From: Verpa conica
Lineage: Eukaryota; Ascomycota; Pezizomycetes; Pezizales; Morchellaceae
Direction: 5' to 3'
Assembly (NCBI GenBank): GCA_033030425.1
Contig: JAUFSD010000024.1
Coordinates: 434,001-498,000 of the forward strand
DNA length: 64,000 nt
A model generated the notes under the pieces. The model had not been told where the DNA came from, searched no databases, and saw nothing but the letters and a program-made list of their open reading frames with translations. Shown piece after piece: positions 21,438-32,429 of the stretch. Positions within the stretch are counted from its first letter, which is position 1. Every line of letters starts with the position of its first letter. A program made the translations under genes and the position numbers.

Positions 21438-24400
21438 TTTCGCACTCACTCAGCCTGAGGCCGCCCTGCCCCAAGGCGCACAGCTAGGCTTCTTCATGCA
21501 TGCACCCCTCATCGTCCACAGCAAGAGACCACATCTCTAGGTCCGTTCCCCAATCCATTGGCCAGAAACGCTGCTTGCCGAAAAAAGAAAAGAAAATCCT
21601 ACCCATTGAGTGATTGGAATAAATACATACAGGGCCAAATCAAAATTCCCGCAAAGGACCTGCTACTGGCATAGGTTATCTGAGCCTCCCAGCTTGTCAA
21701 TTATTAAGCAGTCGCCTTCCCTCTTCTGTTTGTGATGTGATACAAGGCTTAGGCTCGCATATACAACAAGGCCCACCTATGGCCAATCACAGACCATTGC
21801 GAGTGTCTGCTCCTGCGGCTGAGCTAGTGAGACGAGCATATCGTTTCTGGCCTGCTTCTATCTCAGCCAACGAGTACATGTAGTAACAGACCTCTGGCAC
21901 TGAAAGAGCCAAACGCCCCCGTAGTCGGTGTTCGGGACCTCTCTCTTTCGCCGGCTGCAATCCCAGTCCCTGTTTGAACTTCTTCAATCAGTCGAGTCTC
22001 CCATGTACATATCTTCTTGTTCCATCACCGAAACCTTTGCCCATCGCATCGCAATTAGCGGTTAAACCGGCAACCCTCCTTCCCCCCCCCACCCCCTTCA
22101 CTTCCTTCGCACAGCGATCCCATCTCTGTCCCGCCTTCCCGGCACCGATTTCCAATCCAATTGCCCCACCGCGAAGTATTAACGGATGTGGTAAAGCAAC
22201 GCGAGGTGTATCCCAGAGGCAAAAATATAAAGTAAATAAATTGAAATGAATTATTTAATAGCCGAGTCTAAGGTTCGCTTGCTACTATGTAGCATGTTTC
22301 CGCCCCTAGACCCTAGACCACTAGTACTAGCACACAAATTATTGTTACTTACTGATGGTACGAGGAGTACGAATTCTCGAGGGGGTAAAAAAAACGGTAG
22401 GAATTATACAGCTCCACCGCTAGGCAGCAACATTTCGACCAAGGCACTGGCACACAGAAACAAAAGCGGTAGTCACAAGAACATCTCGATTGTTAACATG
22501 AAGGGGCCGAGTCGCCGACGGCCAACACGCCCGCCGGACAAAACCGTACATAGCCTCGGTTTTCCTTGTATAACTGTGCTTTTAGAACTGACGGGCCCCT
22601 TCCCCCAGGCTGCAGGCCTTAATTGAGGATCCCTAAACAGCGTTTCCCAATCCAACCCCACTCTTGACCTCCGACCACTTCTTCCTATTTTCTCTATCCA
22701 GTCTTCATTGTCCACAAGTCCAGTTCATGCGTCCGGTCTACTGTGTTATCTATACTAATTCCATAAATGCTTTCATTTTCAATTGGAGGCATTGAGCTAT
22801 GAGTCAATCACTTGGCGTACATATTATGTATAAGCGGAGGACTTTGATATGCCATAACGGCGTAAAAATGCAGGTAGATCTCAAGTGGTCAACTAGCCGG
22901 CGGACATATCCGGAGCCGTAGTGTCACGGCGTGACAACGAGATCCTCAACTCCCGGATTTGGGTGGGGGAAGAGGCGACGCGCGCGGCAACTTCCATCCT
23001 CAACATTTACTCTTTGAATAATTGGAGTGTCGTACCCTAGAAACACATTCCTGTTTTGTTACGTACACATCTACAAATCCTCATATGTATTACTTCCTAC
23101 CAACACCAGGGTCCTTGACGCGTAGCCCGTCGCGTTATGTTGGATGCACACTTTAGGTTACGTCGCTTCGAGCAAAGCGACTGGTTCAATCTATCCTCTC
23201 GCGTTTCACCTTGTGGGGAGATCATGACCATCGGCATACGGTATGATGCTTTGGCGATAATTATCAACACTAAAGCCGGATCCTATTGGTGATTCTTCTT
23301 TCATCCGGTCTTGTTTCAATCACAACTAGATTCGGAGTCAGAGAAGCGAAGGTTATGCGAGATACATATAACTTTCCTTCGAGGCACTAGCTATTCACTT
23401 GACATGATCTGCCACAAAATCTACTCCATCTACCGCGCCTGAGCCCAGATCCCTCCAAAGTAGGGTTCTGACTTCAGCATTACCCCTCGGCGCCTTCTAT
23501 CATTGACATCCCATTCTCGGACGGCAAATAACGCTCAGCTCTCGAAGAATAATCCTCAAAGGCTGTAATGCTATAGTAATCCTTGTACTTAAGTGAATTC
23601 AAGAACTAGATTTTTTTAAAAAAAAGAAATTCCCTGCCCTGGGCATGTGCTGCTATAGAGGCCTTTTTCCCTCGCATGCATAGGTGATACAGATATTCAA
23701 TCCCCGGTGCCTGGGTTCACTCCCCAGAGCACTTAATTAGGAGTGGACAAGCCGCGTAAATTTTCCTACCCCACGATTCTTAGCCCAGATGGATATCTTT
23801 AAGACTCTGTTACTCTACTTTCCATAAATTTCCCTAGGGCTTCCCTGGAGAACATGCACGTCGATCCTCAAAGCACTCAGTACGCCTCATAAAAAACTGA
23901 GCTAATCGCCTTACCCTCAAACCATTTATGCAAGCCACGGGGGGTACCAAACATTCGGTTCGAAATTGGTAGAACTCCCCAGGTTAAAACTTAGAATAAG
24001 AGTCACACCCTAGTAAACCAGATATCCTCGTATCTACGATTACTTGAACAGCAAGATTGAAAGAAAAATACACATAAAGTATCTAGATAGGGGGGTAAAC
24101 GCCCAGTGGCTTGTTATACCTACACATACACAGCCAAGTAACCCTGGCGGCAGTTATGATGTTAGTTCACTTTCACTAAGACCCATAGTGCCCAAGTTTC
24201 GATAATTATACAACTAAAACTAATAACGAGAAATACACATATAGGCAAGGAGATCGAAGGCTATTCGCCACATTCCCGCATGTACTTAACCCTATTCTAG
24301 CTACTCTACATTGCCAATACAATCCCATCACTACATAGCACTCGGGCATCCACCCGTGAGTAGTCAGCCACAACGATTCCATGCACGCCTAGGGAACCCA

Positions 24401-25182
24401 CTATATGCACTCTTCACCGGAACCATGAGTCACGATTAACCCCGTAGCCACGAATCGGGAAAAGACCCTTAACTGCTACACTGGCCCAATTAAACCTTCT
24501 TCCGGGAAGCGTAGATCGAGCGTCGGCCAGGTCGACATAGCTAATTCGCATCCTCGCAATGTGTGCAAGCGTGCGGGGAGAATTCTTGGACATTCAACTC
24601 CGTAGCTTCAACTTCAATAATCTATGTCTTTGTATATGGTAGTGAACGTTTTTGACCCCTGTGCTCCAGAGCGGAGACATGACCAATACCCTTGTATACT
24701 CTATCATTACCCTTCCCTAGTACCCGGAAGGTCCCTACAAAATTACATGAATCTCCTGAGTAGATCGGGCACCTAGATCGACATTAAATACCTAGCCCAC
24801 ACTAAAAGGACGCCATAGATATTCCAATAACTTTAAAGGCACTATCACTACTATCGATGTAACGCTGTCCTTGAAATCTGAGACTACTAGTCACTTGAGA
24901 ATCTATCATCATTTGCATCTCCCGCATTACAAAGAATCAAAACCCATCCCCGCCACTCACCCGAAGTCAGAAGAAACGGCAGTTTCCCGACCCTATCATA
25001 CCGGGGACTAAAATCAGTGAATTAAAAGATATTAAGTGCAGATCATAAGAACTAAAAGCATATATAGCGAATCCATTGCTTTCAAAGAAGTTATGGTTGA
25101 GTGACCTCCTAACTCCTTTCAATTGGATTCAGAAGTGGTAAAAGTCCTCATGAGGCCCTTCAAACTAATATTATAGGTATGT

Positions 25183-25270
25183 TCTGACCCGTTCGGGGGA
25201 TGCTGCCGGTGGGATATCCCTTCAATGGGCCAGCCTGTTCGAGAGACGTCCCCTGTACGGGCAACATACA
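25183..25270 (-). repeat. Fifth copy of the GC-rich interspersed repeat, inverted
   Basis: It begins ATGTTCTGACCCGTTCGG, the reverse complement of the end shared by the blocks near 1.9 kb and 2.6 kb. It also contains GGGATATCCC, GGGCCAGCCTGTTCGAG and GACGTCCCC units. This shows the family is interspersed, not only a local tandem. Confidence 0.6.
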
Positions 25271-25408
25271 ATTATTTCTAGCTACCAAAAAACTCCTACC
25301 ATAAGGCATGATATAAAAAATAAAAAGAATAACTCAAAACAGGTTTATATATTCTGGCTATCATTCTTCCCCCTTTTTTTTTGGAGTGTAACGCATTTGA
25401 TGGGACTA

Positions 25409-26337
25409 TAGGTCAGTCGGGTACGGGGGCACGTAACTATAAAAGTCCGGATTGACTTTTCGTGTGTGGAAACGCCTACACGCAACACCTAATAAATAAA
25501 ATCCCCCCAGATTATCTAACTGGAGCCTTTCCAAGCAAAGCCTATGTATCATTTTCTAACTAGACTTTTGTAGTAGAGCTAAATTAGTAGTACCTGAAAA
25601 AGTTATAAGCTGTCTTTAGTTCACTAGGATCACAATAAGTTTTTTGGGGGCTATTTTTTTTTGTGTGGAGGCCCAGTTGTGATGTGTAAAATACTTAGGA
25701 AACTGAGGACTCTTTGTCCCCCCTAAGGCTGCTGACAACCCAAGGCTTAGAGAACAGCAAAATAACATAACAGTGCTGCGCCTTAATTTATTTTCACCCA
25801 AGGAATATTGGACTGCAAGGTTAATTGAAAGTTTGGGTATTATGTATAGTTTCCACTTAGGGATAACTCTTGTCCACAAGTCTTTTTGAGGTTTACCCCT
25901 ATCAGGTGGGTGTTCTGTAGGCCACCCACGAACAGCCAATCCGGACTTTTGCAGTTACAGCAACACAGCAAAATGAACATATTACCAGCTGTATCACACC
26001 TCCACTATTCAAATAGCTTGATTTTATTTAATATTTAGTATAATCTACCCTTTAGATTGCTCTTCTTTTTTTGTGGGCGAGTTTGGCTTCTAGTCAGTCA
26101 CTAGGGGGTTCTCTGGGCCTCTAATCACACACAAGTATTTTGTATGGAGAACTTAGAAATTGTTTTTAAAAGAGTGACTAAGGACTATAGACTATATAGC
26201 TAAATTAACCTACAATTTGCTATATTATGCTGTTTTCTAACTAATGATTTCTCTGTATTATTGTGGTTCTACAGCTGCTAGTTGGGCCGCTCTTGATGTT
26301 TTGCTGTGTTTTTATGCGACACTACTCGACTGACCCA
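25409..26337. mobile_element. TA-flanked 929-bp element with terminal and internal inverted repeats (non-autonomous DNA transposon candidate)
   Basis: The left end TAGGTCAGTCGGGTA and the reverse complement of the right end TGGGTCAGTCGAGTA match at 13 of 15 positions. Each end is flanked by TA (25407-25408 and 26338-26339), the target typical of Tc1/mariner. Inside, 25433-25457 and 25933-25958 form a second, ~90% inverted pair (core AAAAGTCCGGATTG). A third inverted match links 25962-25973 with ~26297-26311. No transposase frame is visible. The nested pairs suggest a composite or rearranged element. Confidence 0.55.
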
Positions 26338-27096
26338 TAACCCCTTCGAATACGTTAGACTATGACATCTGAAATACTCGGTACGACAGCCATCACACTA
26401 TTTCAATAGTTTAGGTATATTATTCTCTCTACCTCGATGATCCGCTATAAAATATCTCACTATATCTCCAGCAAATCAACACCAGGAGTACCAGTGCACA
26501 CACCAACCTTATCTTCAATTCCCATCTAGGCCCCGAATCAAAAACGAACTTCAAACCCCTTAGCTCTTACTCGTTCACTGGGTCCAAAAACCTTCTCAAA
26601 CTCAGAAGATATAACATTGCCTCGCGCTAAAGAAAAAAAACCGAAAATGATATACTAATTGGACAAAACACAACATGCCTAGCTCTCAAAACTCAAGCAA
26701 CCAAAGTGGAAAAGGAATCAAGACAAGAAACAATCACCCTCCCCCCCCTCAAAATTCTTAATCGCTGAGGATAAAATTATTACAGTATGGTGCTGAATAT
26801 ATTATAAAAAGAAAAGGGAAACGCAGAAATAAAAGAAAAGATAACTCTTAGACAATAGCCCAATAAAATATCTTTCTTATAGCCTTTTCTCTTCTCTTAA
26901 AGTCGAGTTTACCGCCGCCAGGGCACCGGTTAGTTTGAATGCGGGGTTTACCACCTCAACGGAGCCCAATGACACTCTGTTCAAAATGCATTAGTCGATA
27001 TTTTTTCACATAAATAGACAGGTTAGGTTCAAAGGTTAGAAATAGTAGAGGAGAAAAGGAAGAAAGGGAGAAGGAAAGTAATATGGGGGGTTAAGC

Positions 27097-28621
27097 CTAT
27101 ACCATTTCCAAGGTCCAAACACGCCGAATCCAGACCTTTAGTTTCCCCTCAACACCATCCACACCCTCCAATTCCATGCCTTCCCACCAGCATCGCCTCT
27201 ATAAATCCAATTAGTGAGAATACCCACTTAAAAAAGAGACCGAACGTACCGCCGGCTTTCTCCAAAAGAGAAGCAACTTCTGAGCCATCCCCACAGCATT
27301 ATTATCTTTGCCATCCCCCGATGCATTCCTCATATCCGTCCTCAATCTCGCTAGTGCAAGACTACAAATAACCGCCTTGTTTGGCTCACCAGCGCGGTGG
27401 CCCCAAGTATCATCTGTATTGAACCCACCAGCAGTCAACATCTCGATGAGATGTTGCTCTGTCGTCCCCGCATCATCGGTTCTTCTAAGCCCTGAGAAAA
27501 TACCATCCTGCTTCAACAGAACATTTCCCGCACTCCTCTTGACGGCCATCATCTCCGGATGGCTGATATCCCTCCGGGGCGGGATGACATAGAAATCGAG
27601 ATCCTCCCTCAACACGATTATACCTGCGCGGTCTTGAAGGACGTTTGTCGGGCTGGATGGTGAAGTGCCACCGTTCTCCATAGCCTCATCGTCATCCTCA
27701 CTGGCAGTAGCGGTTATCGTGGCGGATACTTTTCGAAAGAAGTCGAGCATGTATTGTAGACAGACAGGATCGAACTAAGATTTTACAACTCGTTAAGCAA
27801 AGTGAAAGACAGTTTTCTTGGGAAAACTTGATACATTTGAGAAATGGGTACACACGTCTACTGAGTACACGCCTTCATCATGGAACGAGTTGACCTGGCC
27901 ATCAGGGAAGAGTCCATTTGGAAACAACGACAGCAGGACGAATTCCGGGAGCGTTAATAGCTCATCGCGAGAGAGGACGAATTGCGTTCCTCTGAATCAT
28001 TATTAGCACCAGCGCATAAGGCATGACCCATCAGTAATTGAGCAGATAAACATACCGAAGGTCTAAAGTTAAATTCTCCTCATTATTAACATTATCTATG
28101 GCGTGTTAGTTTTTGCCAAACATTCCACTTCCCCCAAGGTCGCCCATTCACGTGACAAGTTACATACCACCCAATGAAGCAAGCTGAGGTCCCCCTTGCT
28201 GGACCTGGGTGATAATGGAGGCGGAACCTCCTGCGGCAGCCATACAGAAAGCGAACTCGGGTAACGGGGAAGAAGATTCTGTGTAGGGTGGCGGTGGCGG
28301 CTCGGGATCCTGGTTGCTGTACGAAGGTGAAGGTGAAGCGCTTGCTGGGGGGGATTCTTTAGTTTCTTCTTGGGGAAGTGGAGGAAGAGAAGATGATGAA
28401 GATTGCTGTTTCCTTAAGGGTTGCACAGTTGAGGGGTAAGGATTAGGGGGTTGGAGAAAAAGGGAGGATGGAGATGAGGACGAGGAAGAGGAGGAGGAAG
28501 AGGAGGGAAGGGGATTAGACGATGGGGTTGACAATGTTGTGTTAGTGAGTGATAGTACTATAGTGGATGATGGTGATGGAAGTTGAGAGGTGGATGGGGA
28601 GGATGTAGCCTGTATAGGCAA
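27097..28621 (-). CDS. WHI2: Whi2-like stress/nutrient signalling protein
   Basis: There are five exons on the minus strand: 28621-28168, 28095-28056, 27991-27856, 27774-27250 and 27198-27097, giving 418 residues. After a low-complexity N-terminus with a run of 11 Ser comes the BTB-like Whi2 core: LDLRGTQFVLSRDELLTLPE, FVLLSLFPNGLFPDGQ, YSVDFDPVCLQYMLDFFRKV. The C-terminal exon restores the conserved RRCWWEGMELEG and KVWIRRVWTLEMV tail. Yeast Whi2 works with the phosphatases Psr1/Psr2 in the general stress response and restrains TORC1 when amino acids are low. All four introns are 51-81 nt with GT-AG ends. The start could be slightly different, since the N-terminal region is poorly conserved. 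Confidence 0.9.
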
Positions 28622-29506
28622 TTGGGACTGCAGCGGGTGGACGTGAGACGACAGAACTGCGAAGGGAACCCGTAGTGTTGGAGGACGGGGATTTGAGCGG
28701 AAGGCTGGACGGGGGGGAGTGTGTACGGTGTACTGTAGTTGGTGGAATAGATTGGCCTAGCTGAAGATGGGTGAGGGCATATGGGATTATGTAGTGATGG
28801 GATAAGGCGTGATCTTGTGTTTCTTCTTGTCCTCGTCCTGATCTTGGTCCTGATCTTGATCTGTTTTTGTGCTGGGGCAGGTGATGATTGATTGTACGCG
28901 CTGTTATGTGATGGACAGTAGACGGCGGCTATTCCATTAGCAACTGCGAACAGACCACCTCATTTGCTATACGAGGGAATGCTCCGTCACGTCAAATACA
29001 TTAATTATACGGTATACAATACAGACCCTACAGACCCTACAGACCCTACAGACCCTACAGAAACAAGCATAGGAACAGGAACAGGCACACTACATGTCTA
29101 CCCTACAATATGCTACATACTTCCCTTCATCTATTCTAAATGTATACACTGCACTTCTTGCTCTAGAGGTTCTTGCTAATTGCCGCCTGTAAATTACGAG
29201 TAGGCTGTGATGTTTCCCCTCAAACTTCCTCCCAGGTCTCATCACTAAGCCCGTGTAATTTGTTTATTCATCTCATGGGGTATACATACGGCACAGCGCA
29301 CAAAGTATACAGCGCAATTTCCAACTTCCAAGCTAAAATCAAACCATATTTGTACATGCATATATAAACCAACGCTTGCTACCCATATAATACCACCTAT
29401 ACGCCGTCAACACTCTTCTATGTAGGAAGCTGAACCGCCTGTCTTTCGCCAAACCCTACTGAAACGGTCTATAGCCCAACCTTAGCATCTCAATAGTCAG
29501 AAACCA
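28622..29506. other. Spacer between PEX20 3' end and WHI2 promoter
   Basis: It holds the upstream region of the minus-strand Whi2 gene and the 3' flank of PEX20. It contains a short minisatellite at 29021-29060. No coding region is supported. Confidence 0.5.
29021..29060. repeat. 9-bp minisatellite (ACAGACCCT)x4
   Basis: Four exact head-to-tail copies of ACAGACCCT followed by a partial fifth (ACAG). Confidence 0.9.
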
Positions 29507-30429
29507 TCAATTATGAGAGCTCACCTCAACCATTTTATCCCCTTCGACCTTTACTTCTCTATCCCTAAGTCGTCTCATCAAAGCTAGGAACGTGCTATCC
29601 TGAAATTTCTGCGACTGATTTCCACTTAATGAGTCAAGTAGCTGCGCCGCTGTTCTCGCAAGCTCATCCGAATCGTGCTCTTTATCCTTCTCCTCTTCCC
29701 TCCTCTCCTCCATTACTGGTTCCACAATAGTCTCCTGTATAACCTCCACAGGTTGTTCCCGATCTTGTGATTCCTCCAGCTGCGCTCTCGCATTCTCAAA
29801 TGCTTGCTCAAATGCCGCATCGTCAAACTGCACATTCACATCTTGCTGCTGGGTATTACCCTTCTGTATCACCCCAGGACTCCCTAACCCTCCACTCATA
29901 TAAACCTGCCCCCCCATTTGTATCTGGCTGAATCCTCCCCCATACATTCCCATACTTGGCCTCCTCACCAAAGGCTCCGCTACATGAGAGGGTATCTGCT
30001 GATGCTGCATAAATTCTTCATGCCAATCCACCATAGCCCATCCTTGCTGATGTTGCTGAAGTAACGGTGAAGCTGCCACGGGCACACCAATATGCATTCG
30101 CTGGAAATCCGATGCCCACCCATCCAGACCGGGGGCAGCAGTATGGTGCTGCTGTAAACTGAGGTGTGCATCTTGAGGGATCCCGCCGTTACCAGAAAAT
30201 TGGTCAAACTCGTTATCTAGCTGCCGATTATTTAGGGGTTGACTCCGGAAGATCTAGAGGGGTTGGTTAGCTGGCTAGCTGATTGGGAACCTAGGATAGT
30301 TAGAAGTGGACGGACCTGTGATGAGGAAACAGGAGTTTGAAGACGGTCTTGTTGGAGACTCTGGTCTGTAGCTATGTGGTTTTTGAGGGAAGATAGCCCG
30401 TTAGACGGACCACACATGGAAGATGCCAT
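29507..30429 (-). CDS. PEX20: Pex20-like peroxisomal PTS2 co-receptor
   Basis: Two exons on the minus strand, 30429-30316 and 30253-29507, encode 286 residues. The N-terminus MASSMCGPSN has the conserved Cys6 used for monoubiquitination and receptor recycling in Pex20/Pex5 proteins, followed by a short basic/Gln segment (QSLQQDRLQ). WxxxF-type motifs that bind docking peroxins are visible: GWASDFQR and DWHEEF. The C-terminus ARTAAQLLDSLSGNQSQKFQ plus LALMRRLRDREVKVEGDKMV is the Pex20 signature and binds Pex7. Pex20 is the fungal partner of Pex7 for import of PTS2 matrix proteins. The 62-nt intron lies just after the Cys-containing segment. The gene is divergent from the RNase Z gene. Confidence 0.93.
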
Positions 30430-31145
30430 GGTGGGCTCGAGAATTTATAGACGAAGGCTAGATGAATTCAGGGACGTGAATAAATACTAGTGAGCCCAAT
30501 GTAAATATGAATAAAGACTTAGAGATGAAGGACGTATAGCTAAGGTGGAGTAGGCTCTAACTGTGTCCAGTGCAGGGAGAGGATATTATTTTATTGTTCC
30601 TGTGGAGTGGCCGAGAGGAGATTTCGGGAAGCTTGGGTATGTGGTGGTAGTGATGACAGCAGCAATGACAATAGCAGTGGTAGCGTACCACAACCCGTTG
30701 CATATGCACGCAAGGCAACGCATAACCGAGGCTCGGAGGACAGGTGAGCGTCACAAGGGATCTCGGCATTGTGTAAGTGAGAGTATCTATGTCTATGTCC
30801 GTCTATATACCTATATATACGTATTTAATGTGTATATGTAAGTACATGTGGTATCGGAACAGCTATGTCCCTGTAGGTATAGCACCAAAACGACTACACT
30901 AATGTGAGTATATATAGGCATGCCCTGACTACATCTCCAGCCAGAGCTCTCTAGGTGATAATATCAAGGCTACATGTAGTTTCTCCGGCATTGAAAGAAT
31001 CTCCTATAACTGTCTATTCAGTGGCAGTCCTTTGTCCGTTTTAGGAATCAATTAGCCGGCTATACTCTAGATACACGTATATATGCACAATGACACACCC
31101 AATGACACACTCAGCAGCCCTCAATACCTCAACCCCACTTCCTAA
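30430..31145. promoter_or_regulatory. Divergent promoter region of PEX20 and the RNase Z gene
   Basis: 716 bases separate the two start codons. The region contains AT-rich stretches and TATATA-like sequences (30800-30835 and 31070-31085). No specific regulatory site can be assigned. Confidence 0.45.
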
Positions 31146-32429
31146 ATGCCCCCTTCAATAACAATCCTCCCACTTGGAACATCCTCTGCGGTCCCCTCAC
31201 TTACTCGGAATCAATCTTCCCTAGCAATAATCCTTCCCTCATCCTCAACCCTCCTCATCGATGTCGGCGAAGGGACCCAAAACCGTATCCAGCAATTTCC
31301 AATCAAGATCAACAAGATCGAAAAGATCTTTATAACTCACCTCCACGGAGACCACATCTTCGGTCTCTGTCCGCTCCTTACAACCCTTATGAACGGTGCC
31401 GGTGGCTCTGACAACGATCACCGGCTCCTTGACACCAACGATTCCGGTATATTGCCGCCACAAAAAGCAAGGGTTGAACTCTATGGTCCCAAGGGACTAC
31501 GGGAGTACATACGCTCTGGACTTACCCTAAGCTACACGCGCCTAGCTAGTTGGTATGTCGTTCACGAACTCCACTTTCCCCACGATCCCCCTTCAGATCC
31601 CTCCGAAAACCTCTACCTGAAGGAGCTCCCATCGGGCACAAATATTCCACAGGACTCCGAAGGTTTCTGGCGTGATATAACATCCTGGGCACATTCTATC
31701 TACGGTACTATTGGATTCACAATTTCTGCAGCGGAAATAAAGCACTCTGTCCCTAGTGTCGGCTATGTCCTCAAAGAATCCCCACTCCCAGGAAAAATCC
31801 CCCCCGACTACGCTAGGCGTATTGCCGCGCACAAAGTAGCATTACTGAAGACAAGTGGCTACAGAAATCCAATGGAATTCCTCCGGGTCCTACAGTCGCC
31901 CGACTGCCCTGCTGATGCGATGCTAGAATTACCAGATGGTACGAGCCTTACGAAGCCGCCGGTGAAGAGTGGGAGAAAGATCACCGTGTTAGGTGACACG
32001 TGTGACCCAAGCCCTATCATTCCGTTAGCAGAGTATAGCGATGTACTTATTCATGAAGCTACAAATGCATATCTTCCAGGTTTAGACCCGGCAACGAAGG
32101 AATTTGAGAACTATGAGATTGTGGAGGAGAGAACGAAGTCTCGCGGCCATTCAACACCGGAGATGGCGGGGCGGTTCGCAACTGCTATCAAACTAGGGAT
32201 AAAGGGAGCTGTAATTAAGGAAGGTGAAAGGGATGGTTTATTGATATTGAACCATTTCAGCTCTAGGTATAAAGACGATGGCGCAGATGGACCCGATGGT
32301 ATCGCGATGAGGATTATGGAGAGGATCGGTCAGTGTGCAAGGGGCGCTTGGGTGGAGGGTAGCCTGGAGGATGCGAGGGTAAGAGTCGTTTGTGCTAGGG
32401 ATGGTGTTCCAATAGAAGTGAAGGCTTAA
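31146..32429 (+). CDS. RNase Z (tRNase Z, short-form type), tRNA 3'-processing endonuclease
   Basis: A single exon encodes 427 residues. The metallo-beta-lactamase fold starts with GTSSAVPSLTRNQSS and the zinc-binding motif THLHGDH (H65, H67, D69, H70). Further ligand or fold motifs are HSVPSVGYVL, GDTCDPS, IHEAT and the GHST segment, with a final HFSSRY. A PxGK stretch (PLPGKIPPDY) resembles the exosite segment of short tRNase Z enzymes. The enzyme cuts precursor tRNAs after the discriminator base. The length is above the ~310-360 of bacterial or ELAC1 forms because of insertions, including an extended segment at residues 150-190. No N-terminal targeting signal is obvious. I cannot tell nuclear from mitochondrial location. 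Confidence 0.92.
   Translation: MPPSITILPLGTSSAVPSLTRNQSSLAIILPSSSTLLIDVGEGTQNRIQQFPIKINKIEKIFITHLHGDHIFGLCPLLTTLMNGAGGSDNDHRLLDTNDSGILPPQKARVELYGPKGLREYIRSGLTLSYTRLASWYVVHELHFPHDPPSDPSENLYLKELPSGTNIPQDSEGFWRDITSWAHSIYGTIGFTISAAEIKHSVPSVGYVLKESPLPGKIPPDYARRIAAHKVALLKTSGYRNPMEFLRVLQSPDCPADAMLELPDGTSLTKPPVKSGRKITVLGDTCDPSPIIPLAEYSDVLIHEATNAYLPGLDPATKEFENYEIVEERTKSRGHSTPEMAGRFATAIKLGIKGAVIKEGERDGLLILNHFSSRYKDDGADGPDGIAMRIMERIGQCARGAWVEGSLEDARVRVVCARDGVPIEVKA

Larger units (their letters stand above)
21167..27096. other. Long intergenic region with simple repeats and a transposon-like element
   Basis: No gene is supported. It starts with the bZIP promoter region and has CT-rich (21328-21366) and AC-rich (21404-21437) microsatellites. 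Then comes a stretch of mixed composition (21600-25000) with only short, family-less frames on either strand. One GC-rich interspersed repeat copy is at 25183-25270, and an inverted-repeat element at 25409-26337. The last ~500 bases are probably the 3' flank of the Whi2-like gene. Confidence 0.55.

Noticed and set aside
25616..25939. 107-codon minus-strand frame inside the 25.4-26.3 kb element
   Set aside because: No DDE/DDD transposase motif or helix-turn-helix is visible, so it is not supported as a transposase remnant.
27308..28006. Plus-strand frames of 60-94 codons opposite the Whi2 gene
   Set aside because: Antisense shadows of conserved Whi2 exons.
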